From: DASYPP01 sp036006525 | GTDB lineage: Bacteria; Gemmatimonadota; Gemmatimonadetes; Gemmatimonadales; GWC2-71-9 | DNA length: 16,741 nt | Direction of reading: 5' to 3' | Assembly: GCA_036006525.1 (NCBI GenBank) | Contig: DASYPP010000073.1 | Coordinates: 1-16,741, forward strand | In this document: positions 7,960-16,347 of the stretch, piece after piece | Numbering within the stretch: position 1 is the first letter of the stretch | Layout: every line of letters starts with the position of its first letter | The notes under the pieces: generated by a model | What the model was told of the DNA's origin: nothing | The model's database searches: none | What the model saw: the letters and a program-made list of their open reading frames with translations, nothing else | Made by a program: the position numbers and the translations under genes

Positions 7960-9180
7960 ATGAAGGTGTTGATTGCAGACAAGTTCGAGAAAGTGGGCGT
8001 TGACGGGCTCAAGGAGCTGGGCTGTGAGGTTACGGCACGCCCGGAGCTTTCGGCGGAGACCCTGCCCGAGGCCATGAAGGAGCTGGATCCCCAGATCCTC
8101 ATCGTTCGCAGCACCAAGGTGACGGCCGAGGCGCTCAAGTCAGGGACCAACCTGGCGCTGGTGATCCGGGCCGGCGCCGGCATCGACAACATCGATATGA
8201 GCGCGGCGTCCGGGCTCGGCGTGTTCGTCTCCAATTGTCCAGGCAAGAACTCCGTCGCGGTGGCCGAATTGATCATGGGCCTCCTGCTCTCCTGCGACCG
8301 GCGGATTCCGGACCAGGTGGCGGAGCTCAAGGCCGGGAAGTGGAACAAGGCCGAATACTCCAAGTCGCACGGGCTGCACGGGCGCACCCTGGGCATCGTG
8401 GGTTTGGGACAGATCGGGAAGGAAGTGGCCAAGCGGGCCCAGGCCTTCGGCATGCGGATCGCAGCCTGGTCACGCAACTTTACGATCGACGACGCCGAGC
8501 GGATGGGCTTTGTCTATTGCCAGACGCCGCTCGAAGTGGTGCGGCTCTCCGATGCCGTCACCATCAACGTGGCCGCCACGGCGGAGACGAAAAACCTCTG
8601 CAATGAGGATTTCTTCGGGGCCATGAAGCCGGGCGCATACTTCATCAACACCTCGCGGGGCAGCGTGGTGGACGAGGCCGCGCTCTCCAGGGCAATCAAG
8701 GAAAAGAAGATTCGCGCGGGGCTCGACGTTTACCAGCACGAGCCTTCCGGCGGCACCGGAGAGTTCGGCAATCCGATCGGCAAGGAAGCCGGGGTTTACG
8801 GGACCCACCACGTCGGAGCGTCCACCGAGCAGGCCCAGGTGGCCATCGCGCACGAAGTGCTCCGCATCGTGGACGCGTTCAAGCGGGGCGGCGAGGTTCC
8901 CAACTGCGTCAACCGGCTGGCCCGGAGCGCGGCGTCCTACGTCCTGGCGGTCCGCCATCGCAACCGGCCCGGGGTCCTGGCCCATGTGTTCCGGGTGCTG
9001 GCCGACGGCGCCATCAACGTGGAAGAAGTCGAAAACATCAGCTATCATGGCGCCGTGGCATCCCTGGCGCGGATCCACCTGGACAATCGGCCGGCCGACA
9101 AGGACATGGCCGCTATCCGCACCGGGAATACCGACATCATCAGCGTAGAACTCAGCAGTCTCAACGGACGGGCCCAATGA
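7960..9180 (+). CDS. serA: D-3-phosphoglycerate dehydrogenase
   Basis: SerA oxidises 3-phosphoglycerate to 3-phosphohydroxypyruvate with NAD+, the committed step of serine synthesis in the cytosol. The 406-residue protein has the D-2-hydroxyacid dehydrogenase fold: an N-terminal substrate domain, a Rossmann signature GLGQIG at 148-153, the NTSRGSVVDE block with catalytic Arg233, Glu261 in DVYQHEP and His284 in GTHHVGAST. Residues about 330-400 form a C-terminal ACT-type domain (RHRNRPGVLAHVFRVLADG), the module through which serine inhibits many SerA enzymes. A GGAG ribosome site at 7949-7952 is 7 nt from the ATG. The gene overlaps serC by 4 bp (ATGA), implying translational coupling. The heptamer arrays immediately upstream suggest it either has its own promoter or is read through from DUF1015; no clear promoter is visible. 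Confidence 0.96.
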   Translation: MKVLIADKFEKVGVDGLKELGCEVTARPELSAETLPEAMKELDPQILIVRSTKVTAEALKSGTNLALVIRAGAGIDNIDMSAASGLGVFVSNCPGKNSVAVAELIMGLLLSCDRRIPDQVAELKAGKWNKAEYSKSHGLHGRTLGIVGLGQIGKEVAKRAQAFGMRIAAWSRNFTIDDAERMGFVYCQTPLEVVRLSDAVTINVAATAETKNLCNEDFFGAMKPGAYFINTSRGSVVDEAALSRAIKEKKIRAGLDVYQHEPSGGTGEFGNPIGKEAGVYGTHHVGASTEQAQVAIAHEVLRIVDAFKRGGEVPNCVNRLARSAASYVLAVRHRNRPGVLAHVFRVLADGAINVEEVENISYHGAVASLARIHLDNRPADKDMAAIRTGNTDIISVELSSLNGRAQ

Positions 9181-10280
9181 GCGAACGGATTCATAATTTT
9201 GGCGCCGGCCCCGGCGTATTGCCGGAACCGGTGCTGAAGCAGGCGCAGCAGGACATCTGGAATATCGGCGGCAGCGGCATGGGCATCATGGAGCACAGTC
9301 ACCGCGGCAAGCTGTTCGACCGGATCAACACCGAGGCGGAACAGGACTGCCGCGACCTGGCGGGGATCGCCGACAACTACGATATCGTCTTCCTCCAGGG
9401 CGGCGCGTCGCTGCAGTTCTCGATGGTGCCGCAAAACCTGCTGCCCAGGGGTGGAACCGCGGACTACATCAATACCGGGGTGTGGTCTCAGAAGGCGATC
9501 AAGGAAGCCAAGCTGTTCGGCACTGTCAACGTGGCGGGAAGCACGGAACCGGAGAATTTCCTCCGGATTCCGCGGCAGGACGAGATCAGGTACTCCGCCG
9601 CGCCGGCCTACGTGCACTTCACCAGCAACAACACGATCTACGGCACCCAGTGGCGGGCCGAGCCGGGGACGCCGGCCGGAGTCCCGGTGACCTGCGATGC
9701 CTCGAGCGACATATTCAGCCGGCCGATCGACGTCTCGAAATACGGGCTGATCTATGCCGGCGCCCAGAAGAACCTGGGGCCGTCGGGAACCGTGCTGGTG
9801 ATCATCCGGAAAGACCTGGTCGAGGCGGGCCCCAAGGACATCCCGACCATGCTGCAGTACCGGACCCATACCAAGGAACACTCGCTCTACAACACGCCCC
9901 CGACGATGGGGATCTACATCGTGGGCCAGGTGTTCAAGTGGATTAAAGACCAGGGCGGGCTCAAGGCGATGGCCCAGAAGAATGAAGAAAAAGCGCGGGT
10001 CCTCTACGACTACCTCGATCAGAGCGATTTCTTCAGGGGCACGGCGGAAAAGGCGAGCCGGTCGCTGATGAACGTCTGCTTCCGGGCGCCGACCGAGGAA
10101 TTGGAGGCGAAGTTCGTGAGCGAGGCCACCAGGAAGGGGCTGGATGGGCTGAAGGGGCACCGCCTGGTAGGCGGGATGCGGGCCAGCATCTACAATGCGT
10201 GCCCGCGGCCCGCCGTCGATGCTCTCGTCAGCTTTATGAAAGAGTTTGAGCGATCAAACTCGCCGGTGAAGGTCGGCTAG
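9177..10280 (+). CDS. serC: Phosphoserine aminotransferase
   Basis: SerC is a PLP-dependent class V aminotransferase that converts 3-phosphohydroxypyruvate and glutamate to O-phosphoserine and 2-oxoglutarate. The protein is 367 residues, the family's usual size. The N-terminus has NFGAGPGVLPEPVL, then MEHSHRG near 38-44, the phosphate-binding GGAS segment (75-78) and Trp103, which corresponds to the cofactor-stacking tryptophan. The Schiff-base lysine is Lys198 in YAGAQKNLGPSG. The ATG overlaps the serA stop codon in ATGA, so both are made from one message. A hairpin follows the stop codon. No serB lies in this window. Confidence 0.97.
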   Translation: MSERIHNFGAGPGVLPEPVLKQAQQDIWNIGGSGMGIMEHSHRGKLFDRINTEAEQDCRDLAGIADNYDIVFLQGGASLQFSMVPQNLLPRGGTADYINTGVWSQKAIKEAKLFGTVNVAGSTEPENFLRIPRQDEIRYSAAPAYVHFTSNNTIYGTQWRAEPGTPAGVPVTCDASSDIFSRPIDVSKYGLIYAGAQKNLGPSGTVLVIIRKDLVEAGPKDIPTMLQYRTHTKEHSLYNTPPTMGIYIVGQVFKWIKDQGGLKAMAQKNEEKARVLYDYLDQSDFFRGTAEKASRSLMNVCFRAPTEELEAKFVSEATRKGLDGLKGHRLVGGMRASIYNACPRPAVDALVSFMKEFERSNSPVKVG

Positions 10281-10293
10281 TACCTCACCCCTG

Positions 10294-10324
10294 CCCCTCT
10301 CCATGGATGGAGAGGGGGTTCTCT
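10294..10324 (+). terminator. Hairpin terminator after serC
   Basis: CCCCTCTCC (10294-10302) pairs perfectly with GGAGAGGGG (10309-10317) around the loop ATGGAT, followed by GTTCTCTTT. This is a 9-bp GC-rich stem with a modest T-rich tail, placed 13 bp after the serC stop codon. Because the next gene converges and its stop is at 10325, the same hairpin may limit read-through in both directions, but the minus side lacks a T-tract. Confidence 0.75.
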
Positions 10325-13300
10325 TTAGAAGCCTGGCCGATCGTTGATGATCGTCAGCCGCCCGACCCGTCCCGCGCTTCCCGCCTCGATGTGATAGAAA
10401 TACAATCCACTCGCCACCCGCCGGCGGGTTCGGTTCCGCACATCCCAGTCCTCGGCCCCCCCGAACGTCTGCGAGTGATGCTCCAGCAGCGTCACCAGGA
10501 CGCCGCTCGAGGAGTACACTCGTATGATGGCGTCCGCTGGGAGGTTGACGAACTTGATCACCTGCTGGCCCGCATCGGCCTCGAAGTCGTTGCGCAGGTA
10601 GTAGGGATCGGGCACGGTATGGACCTGGGCGAGATCGTCCCGGGTGGGGGAGTTCAACTGGTTGGTCACATCGTACCGGAGTCGCAGCTCGGCGCCCACG
10701 GCCGCGAAGGTGCGGGGCGCGGGGAAGCCGCTGAACACATACGGACCGTCGCTGCCGGCGGTACACTGCACGCAGTTGTCCCCTCCGCCTCGAATCGCCC
10801 CGATGTAGTCCCGCATTGACCACACCGTCCCCCGGGCCGGTACCTGACCGCCCGCCAATTCGAACATGAACAGGTGGCCAGCCAGGTACATCGCAAACCC
10901 CTGATTCGGAGCCACCGCGCCGCAACCGCCCACGCCGATCGTGCAACCGGGGCGGGCATTCGTGGTGGGGCCGGACCAGAACACGATCGGACCGGGAATC
11001 GCCGTATTACTGAGCTGGTAGATCGTTCCCGGGGCACACCCCAACTCGTTGACCGGGGCGGCGAAGGTGGTAAATGGCGGGACGCAGCCGAAGTCGTTGA
11101 TGGTGAGCTCGACCCGCTGATCGTAGGAGCCAAAGGCCTGAGCCGCGGACTGATTCAGGATTCCCCAGCTGGCGCCTTCGCGCAGATCGGTGTCGAACGG
11201 CACCCCGACGTTGTTGCTGACATCGATCACCGAATCCACCACGCCACCGGTGCCCCAGTACATGTTGTAGTCAGCGCTCCGCACTGCCCCGCCCAACACC
11301 CCTTCGACGTTACGCCACACATTGGGCGTCGTGATGTAGGACTTCACCTCGTGAATCACGGCAACGCCGGTGAGGGCGCCGGCGTTGCTGTAACAGGTAA
11401 CGAAGTTGAGGGTGTTGACCTGTGCGGCGCAGGCATTGGGATGGGCCTGGGTCTCGTTGTTGGCCGGTGAGGGCCCGTCGAACCACCGGGCGCCGTTATA
11501 GTCGCAGCCGTTACCACCGCTGAAGCCCGGTGCCGAGTTGGTGCACCCGCGGCCAAACGCGTTGGTGTAGTAGTTCCCAGCCATGTCGGCTTCGAACTGC
11601 GCCGAGAGAGTGAAGGTCCCGTTGCCGCCAAAGCGGGCGGCCAGCCCGGGGTCGAGCGTGATCGCGGTGAAGCTCTGGCTGAACTGGGCCGGGGTATTGT
11701 CAACATGCTGCACCAGCGGGACCAGGAGCACCATGGTATCGGCCGCAGTCGTCACCGTCGTCCAATACTGGTTGGGAATCACTTCATAGGCCGATCCCAA
11801 CACCATGCTGTCCAGCCGGATCACGATGCTGTCGGTAGCCCCGACGACTTCCTTGACGAACGAGATCAGTTGTAGCTGCCATCCGCTGGACGCCGGCATC
11901 ACTTTGCTGAACATCCCGGTCGCGGGGTCCAGGCCGGGAAACAACGAGTCGGTCCGGGCGACCCCACGACCGAACACTGCCTGGGTCACCACTGCGGTAT
12001 TCTGAAAGTTCGAGGCGGGCCGGACCGGAGTGACGCTCTTCAGTATCCTCGGCGACTCCAGGCTGGCAGGCCCGGATTCCACCGAATTGACGTCGAAAGC
12101 GGCCACCGAGTAGAAATACCGGAAATTGTTCCGCACCCCGTTGTCGACGAAGACGAACGGCACACCGGTGTCGCAGAGGCAGTTCGGGGAGTCGAGCACC
12201 GGCGCGAAGGTGGTATCGGCCCGGAGTGTCAGGGCCGAGTTGTCGGTCAGAGGAATCCGGTCGCCCAGGCGTACCTGCACGACTTGGCCGGCCAGGGGAA
12301 TGTCGACGTGGACGGTGCGCCCCACCCCGGGCTGGATCGGGTCAAACGCGGCGGGGCAGTCGGTGCTGATCCCCAGCTCCGGTGCGCAGAGCCGGGTGGG
12401 GTTTACCTGGCCCGAGTAGTCGCTGATGACGGTCCCCGCGTAGTCGAAACTGGCCACCATGGTCAGGGCGCCCGGGTCATCCACCCTTCCCCGGTACACC
12501 CGGTATCCCTCGACGTCGAACTGGCGAAAATTGGGATCATAGAGGGGATTGCCGACCAGCACGCCCTGCGCATTCATGACCTGGGGGTCTTTGGTGATGT
12601 TGAAGAATGGTTCCCCGGTCTGCTCGCTGGTGGTGGGGCGCCAGATGACAGAGACCTGGTTATCACCGGGAATGAGAAAAAACTCCGGCGCGGCCGGAGC
12701 CGAGGGCAGCAGGAATTGGTGGTCGAAGATGGCCTGGGCCAGCTGGGCCTTGCCGTAAAGGGAGCGCGGAACCGAAACGAATTCGTCTCCCTGCAGCACG
12801 CCATCACCGCTGGCGTCCGCGGCGCCCAGGAAGCCGGCGATGGAGTCGATCCGATTCACCCCGCCTGCCACGATGGCCGGGTCGCCGAGGCCCCGGATGA
12901 TATTGAAGTTGCCCGGCGGAACGCAGTCGGGTGAGGACCCGCAATTCGGATTGGGGCCGACCGGAGCGGCGAAAATGTAGGCCACGACTTGGGAAACTGA
13001 TTCTCCCGGTCCCAGGACGAAGGGGCCGGTCGACTGAAACATGCGCGTGTCACTGGGAGAGGTGCTCCGGATAAAACAGATATGGTCCACGAGCTGGACA
13101 AAATTGCATGCCCCGTCCAACTGAAGCGAGATGGCTCCCGAGAGATATCGGTGGAGCTGGGCGACATCGCGTGGGGGACCCGGGTCGCCGCCACCTCCGC
13201 CGAGGTTGGAATACAGCCGAAACCCAGCCGAGCCGGAGGACGGTTTCAGCGACGCAATGCCCACGAACCCGGTCCCCGCAAAGAACGGCGTCGAAAAGAT

Positions 13301-14218
13301 GATCGGGTCGAAGGTCCATCCCTGGAATGGCGGAAAGCTGGACCCGTAAGCAAACCCCAGCGAGAACGGAACGTTCACGCTCGAGTAGTTCACTGCCGCG
13401 TCACCGACATCAGGGTCGGCGGCAATACCGGTGAACAACGAGTCAACCGTGTAACCAGAGGCCTGCAATGTTATGCCGAACTTGGTGTCGTTGAGGGTAT
13501 GGAACCGATTGGCCAGATCGAGCAGAATCGGCCGCAGCTCCGGCCGCACCGCTGCATAGTCTGCGGGATTGAGCGATGTGATGTTGTAGTAGGTGAACGC
13601 GAAATAGACGATGTCATCGTTGCCGACCGGATAGTTCCAGGTCAGCGCCCGGCCTTCGACCGCGATTCCCAACGGGTGAGGACGTCCCTGGATCAAGTCG
13701 GGATTGCCGTCCCACGACAGCCACCAGGCGTCTCCTTCCGAGGCGCTCACCGAGCCAACCAGACTGGGATGGTAGAGACTACCGCTTACCTTCGCGGCAT
13801 CGGGCCAGGCCGCCGCATCGGCAGCGTTACCGCGGTACACGATCGGCTGGACTTCCTCTCCCTCACTACTCGTGCCTCTGGGGTCGAAGAAGAACACACC
13901 AGTAGTATCGCCCGCCCAGGGACCGCCATCGGAACCGATAATGCCCGCCAGCTGAAGACCCGAGTTGAACATGTAGTTATTGAAGGTTCCCTTGGGCCAT
14001 AGCCCACCGACGATGCCGTCGATGCCCGGGTCCTGCCCACAGAGTTGAATCTCGGTATCCACCCAGCAATCCACCCGGTTGGTGAGCAGGTGGCGGCTGG
14101 AGACATTGAAAAGCTGGAAGCCGCGCGACTTCTTAACCGGGGGAGCGGACTGGGCAGGCAGAGCAGACGCGGCGATCAGCGTAATCGCGAAAGTAGCGAG
14201 CGCACAACGCAGGGTCAC
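10325..14218 (-). CDS. Very large secreted surface protein with FlgD/type-A-sorting-like C-terminus
   Basis: This is a 1297-residue exported protein of unknown function. It has a signal peptide (MTLRCALATFAITLIAASAL, then PAQSA). A perfect EF-hand-type calcium loop, DASGDGVLQGDE, lies at 468-479, and a fibronectin-III-like stretch starts near 508 (APAAPEFFLIPGDNQVSVIW) and resumes at GYRVYRG near 571. The C-terminus (about 1197-1297) has the KFVNLPADAIIRVYSSSG...GLYFYHIEAG pattern of FlgD-Ig/T9SS type A-like domains. Paired cysteines are scattered through the chain, consistent with an extracytoplasmic location. The start is a GTG with a perfect AGGAGG at 14223-14228. No enzymatic motif was recognised. 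A role on the cell surface is inferred from architecture only. Confidence 0.9.
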   Translation of the reverse strand: MTLRCALATFAITLIAASALPAQSAPPVKKSRGFQLFNVSSRHLLTNRVDCWVDTEIQLCGQDPGIDGIVGGLWPKGTFNNYMFNSGLQLAGIIGSDGGPWAGDTTGVFFFDPRGTSSEGEEVQPIVYRGNAADAAAWPDAAKVSGSLYHPSLVGSVSASEGDAWWLSWDGNPDLIQGRPHPLGIAVEGRALTWNYPVGNDDIVYFAFTYYNITSLNPADYAAVRPELRPILLDLANRFHTLNDTKFGITLQASGYTVDSLFTGIAADPDVGDAAVNYSSVNVPFSLGFAYGSSFPPFQGWTFDPIIFSTPFFAGTGFVGIASLKPSSGSAGFRLYSNLGGGGGDPGPPRDVAQLHRYLSGAISLQLDGACNFVQLVDHICFIRSTSPSDTRMFQSTGPFVLGPGESVSQVVAYIFAAPVGPNPNCGSSPDCVPPGNFNIIRGLGDPAIVAGGVNRIDSIAGFLGAADASGDGVLQGDEFVSVPRSLYGKAQLAQAIFDHQFLLPSAPAAPEFFLIPGDNQVSVIWRPTTSEQTGEPFFNITKDPQVMNAQGVLVGNPLYDPNFRQFDVEGYRVYRGRVDDPGALTMVASFDYAGTVISDYSGQVNPTRLCAPELGISTDCPAAFDPIQPGVGRTVHVDIPLAGQVVQVRLGDRIPLTDNSALTLRADTTFAPVLDSPNCLCDTGVPFVFVDNGVRNNFRYFYSVAAFDVNSVESGPASLESPRILKSVTPVRPASNFQNTAVVTQAVFGRGVARTDSLFPGLDPATGMFSKVMPASSGWQLQLISFVKEVVGATDSIVIRLDSMVLGSAYEVIPNQYWTTVTTAADTMVLLVPLVQHVDNTPAQFSQSFTAITLDPGLAARFGGNGTFTLSAQFEADMAGNYYTNAFGRGCTNSAPGFSGGNGCDYNGARWFDGPSPANNETQAHPNACAAQVNTLNFVTCYSNAGALTGVAVIHEVKSYITTPNVWRNVEGVLGGAVRSADYNMYWGTGGVVDSVIDVSNNVGVPFDTDLREGASWGILNQSAAQAFGSYDQRVELTINDFGCVPPFTTFAAPVNELGCAPGTIYQLSNTAIPGPIVFWSGPTTNARPGCTIGVGGCGAVAPNQGFAMYLAGHLFMFELAGGQVPARGTVWSMRDYIGAIRGGGDNCVQCTAGSDGPYVFSGFPAPRTFAAVGAELRLRYDVTNQLNSPTRDDLAQVHTVPDPYYLRNDFEADAGQQVIKFVNLPADAIIRVYSSSGVLVTLLEHHSQTFGGAEDWDVRNRTRRRVASGLYFYHIEAGSAGRVGRLTIINDRPGF

Positions 14219-14222
14219 ACAA

Positions 14223-14228
14223 CCTCCT
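14223..14228 (-). promoter_or_regulatory. Perfect Shine-Dalgarno site setting a GTG start
   Basis: AGGAGG on the minus strand lies 4 nt upstream of the GTG at 14216-14218. It fixes the start of the 1297-residue protein and is the strongest ribosome site seen in this window. Confidence 0.85.
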
Positions 14229-14429
14229 CGCGCGTGTTCGTCATCGATCGTTCGGAGCGGGTGGCCGACCGAGCGACCCGGTACAACAGGCGGGTGCCCG
14301 CCGGGCGTTCGCCACCGGGCCTACTCGGCCGGCCACATTTCACGTGGGGTTCCGGCTGGAGCAGGGCGACCGCGGCCAACGGTGCCCCGGGTGCCGGATG
14401 GTGTTGTCGTAACAGACGACGGATCCCCG

Positions 14430-15794
14430 TCAGGCCTGCACAGCTTCAACCTGGACCCGGGTCAGGTCGCGCCGGAGCCGAGTCCTCGCGCGGAGCAACA
14501 GCAACACGGCAACACTACCCAGGCCGGCCACAAATCCCCACCACAACCCCCGGGGACCCCACCCGGCATGAAAGCCCAGGTACACGCTGACCGGCATGCC
14601 GCAGCACCAGAATCCAAAGACGTTGATCAGCATCGGGACCCGGGTATCACCGAGTCCCCGGAGAATGCCGGCCCCCACGGCCTGGAGGCCGTCGAAGACC
14701 TGGAATATCCCTGCGATGGGAATCAGCGACGCCGCGACCGCGATGACCGCGGCGTCCGGGGTGTAGGCCCGGGCCAGTGCACCGGGGAAGCAGAGAAACA
14801 GGAGCGCGGTGATGCTCATGAACGCGGCCCCGGTCACCAGGGCGGTGCGCGCTCCCCGCCGCGCCGCGCCGGCGTCGCCCCGGCCCACCGCATTCCCCAC
14901 CAGCACGGCGGCCGCGGAACCCACCCCCAGCGGCACCATGAAGGTCAGTGAGGCCAGGTTGATAGCGACCTGGTGCCCGGCCACCTGGACGGTACCGAGG
15001 TGACCCATGAGCAGCGCGATCGCGGCGAAGGCAGCGAACTCGAGCAGCATCATGGTGCCGATGGGAATCCCGATCGCGAGCATCCGTCTCAGCGGAGCCC
15101 ATCGCCAGGTCTCCGGCAGCACCGGCCTCAGGTACGCCCGGAGCCTGGGCCAGGCCAGCAGGAGCAGCATGGCGACCATGAGCCAGCGGCTGATTGATGT
15201 GGCCCAGGCCGAGCCGATGACGCCATGGGGCTGGAACCCGAACATGCCGAAGATCAGGATGAAGTTGAGCGCCGCGTTCGCCAGGTTCGCAGCCACGATA
15301 CTCCAGAGAATGGCACCGGTGACGTGCATCGCCTGCAGCGACTGGCGGATCACGACGAACAACAGGAACGGCGGAATGCCGGGGATCAGCCACCAGCAAT
15401 AGGAAGTGGCGAAGGGGATGACCTCGGTCGGTTGCCCGGTCCCGGTAAACAGCAGCGGGGCCGGCAGCATGAGCAGGCTCAGGGGGACCGACAGGATCGC
15501 CGCGAGGACGATGCCCCGCTGGATGCCGCGGGAGATCGCGGCATGGTCGCCGGCCCCGACCGCCTGGGACACGATCGGGTCGAGCACCATCAGGATGCCG
15601 ATGGCGAGGATGGCGCCGCCGAAGAAATAGAGGTTACCCAGCGCGACCGCGGCCAGCGCCTGGGGGGAGAGATGCCCCACGATCAGCGTATCCACCACGC
15701 CCATGGACATCATGCCGACCTGAATCAGCACCATGGGTGTGGCGAGCCGAAGGAGCTGGCGGAGTTCGTCTTTGGTTGGAAGTCTGGGAATCAC
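14430..15794 (-). CDS. MATE family efflux transporter (NorM-like)
   Basis: This is an inner-membrane exporter of the multidrug and toxic compound extrusion family, which uses a Na+ or H+ gradient to expel cationic drugs and metabolites. The 454 residues form about twelve hydrophobic segments in two homologous halves. The first half contains ATPMVLIQVGMMSMGVVDTL and the second IGIPIGTMMLLEFAAFAAIALLMGHLG, with the usual GVGSAAAVLVGNAVGRGD stretch in the second half. The length is normal for the family. The substrate cannot be inferred. The start is a GTG at 15792-15794 with no strong ribosome site, and a slightly later start is possible. It is on the same strand as the downstream 1297-residue gene but 211 bp apart, so co-transcription is not evident. 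Confidence 0.94.
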   Translation of the reverse strand: MIPRLPTKDELRQLLRLATPMVLIQVGMMSMGVVDTLIVGHLSPQALAAVALGNLYFFGGAILAIGILMVLDPIVSQAVGAGDHAAISRGIQRGIVLAAILSVPLSLLMLPAPLLFTGTGQPTEVIPFATSYCWWLIPGIPPFLLFVVIRQSLQAMHVTGAILWSIVAANLANAALNFILIFGMFGFQPHGVIGSAWATSISRWLMVAMLLLLAWPRLRAYLRPVLPETWRWAPLRRMLAIGIPIGTMMLLEFAAFAAIALLMGHLGTVQVAGHQVAINLASLTFMVPLGVGSAAAVLVGNAVGRGDAGAARRGARTALVTGAAFMSITALLFLCFPGALARAYTPDAAVIAVAASLIPIAGIFQVFDGLQAVGAGILRGLGDTRVPMLINVFGFWCCGMPVSVYLGFHAGWGPRGLWWGFVAGLGSVAVLLLLRARTRLRRDLTRVQVEAVQA

Positions 15795-15887
15795 GGGGCG
15801 AAAAGTAATGCGGTCGTTTGATTAGGGATTGCGGGTTTTGGGTTACCGGTACGGGTACCCTCTCTTGTACAGTGATTCGGGTCTTGC

Positions 15888-15929
15888 AACTGCTCCTCGC
15901 GGAACACGCGGAAAGCCCGCGGAACGCTC
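15888..15929 (+). repeat. Left arm of 42-bp inverted repeat
   Basis: The arm starts AACTGC and ends GCTC. It contains three CGCGGAA units beginning at 15898, 15907 and 15918. Against the reverse complement of 16348-16389 there are only three mismatches (at 15894, 15914 and 15916). It lies 28 bp upstream of the start codon of the GxxExxY gene. Confidence 0.93.
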
Positions 15930-15957
15930 CGAGTGCGAACTCAGGTCACATTCACCC

Positions 15958-16347
15958 ATGGACGGCACTGACAGGATTAATGGGTTAACAGACGTCATCA
16001 TTGCCTCGGCAATCAAAGTGCATTCCCGTCTGGGACCGGGATTGCTGGAGCATGCCTATTTGAAGTGCCTGGTCTACGAACTGGAGAAGGCAGGACTTAC
16101 GGCTGCTTCCGAAATGCCCGTTGCGTTGAAATACGAGAAGTTGATAATAGATGCCGCATACCGGGTAGACTTGCTGGTTGACGATACAGTCATTGTGGAA
16201 GTCAAGGCCGTTGAGAAAGTCTTACCGGTTCATCACTCTCAGCTACTTACCTACCTGAAGCTGCTCAACAAGCAAGTAGGTCTGCTTCTCAACTTTAACG
16301 TCAGGATTCTCCCTAACGGAATCAAGCGGATGGTCAACAACCTCTAA
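15958..16347 (+). CDS. GxxExxY family protein (PD-(D/E)XK-like putative nuclease)
   Basis: This is a 129-residue protein of the GxxExxY family (Pfam PDDEXK_3). The name-giving motif is GLLEHAY at 28-34. Further positions match a PD-(D/E)XK nuclease core: Glu31, Asp71 in YRVDLLV, Glu81 and Lys83 in VEVKA, and Gln95 in HHSQLLTYL. Nuclease activity in this family is predicted, not shown as far as I know. The length is normal for the family. The ATG at 15958 gives the usual short N-terminal tail before IIASAIKVHSRLGPG; the open frame upstream to 15829 crosses the inverted repeat and is rejected. The ribosome site is weak. The gene is alone inside the 42-bp inverted repeat, and its stop codon directly touches the right arm. 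Confidence 0.93.
   Translation: MDGTDRINGLTDVIIASAIKVHSRLGPGLLEHAYLKCLVYELEKAGLTAASEMPVALKYEKLIIDAAYRVDLLVDDTVIVEVKAVEKVLPVHHSQLLTYLKLLNKQVGLLLNFNVRILPNGIKRMVNNL

Noticed and set aside
7812..8477. Minus-strand frame of 221 codons with a YWVLGTG-type repetitive N- or C-terminal part
   Set aside because: It is antisense to serA and its repetitive part is only the translated heptamer array; such proteins are annotation artefacts.
14380..14397. cggtgccccgggtgccgg as a terminator for the MATE gene
   Set aside because: It is mainly a direct repeat of GGTGCC around CCGGG, forms no good stem and lacks a T-tract.
15829..15957. N-terminal extension of the GxxExxY frame
   Set aside because: It runs across the left inverted-repeat arm, and GxxExxY proteins start just before the IIASAIKVH segment.
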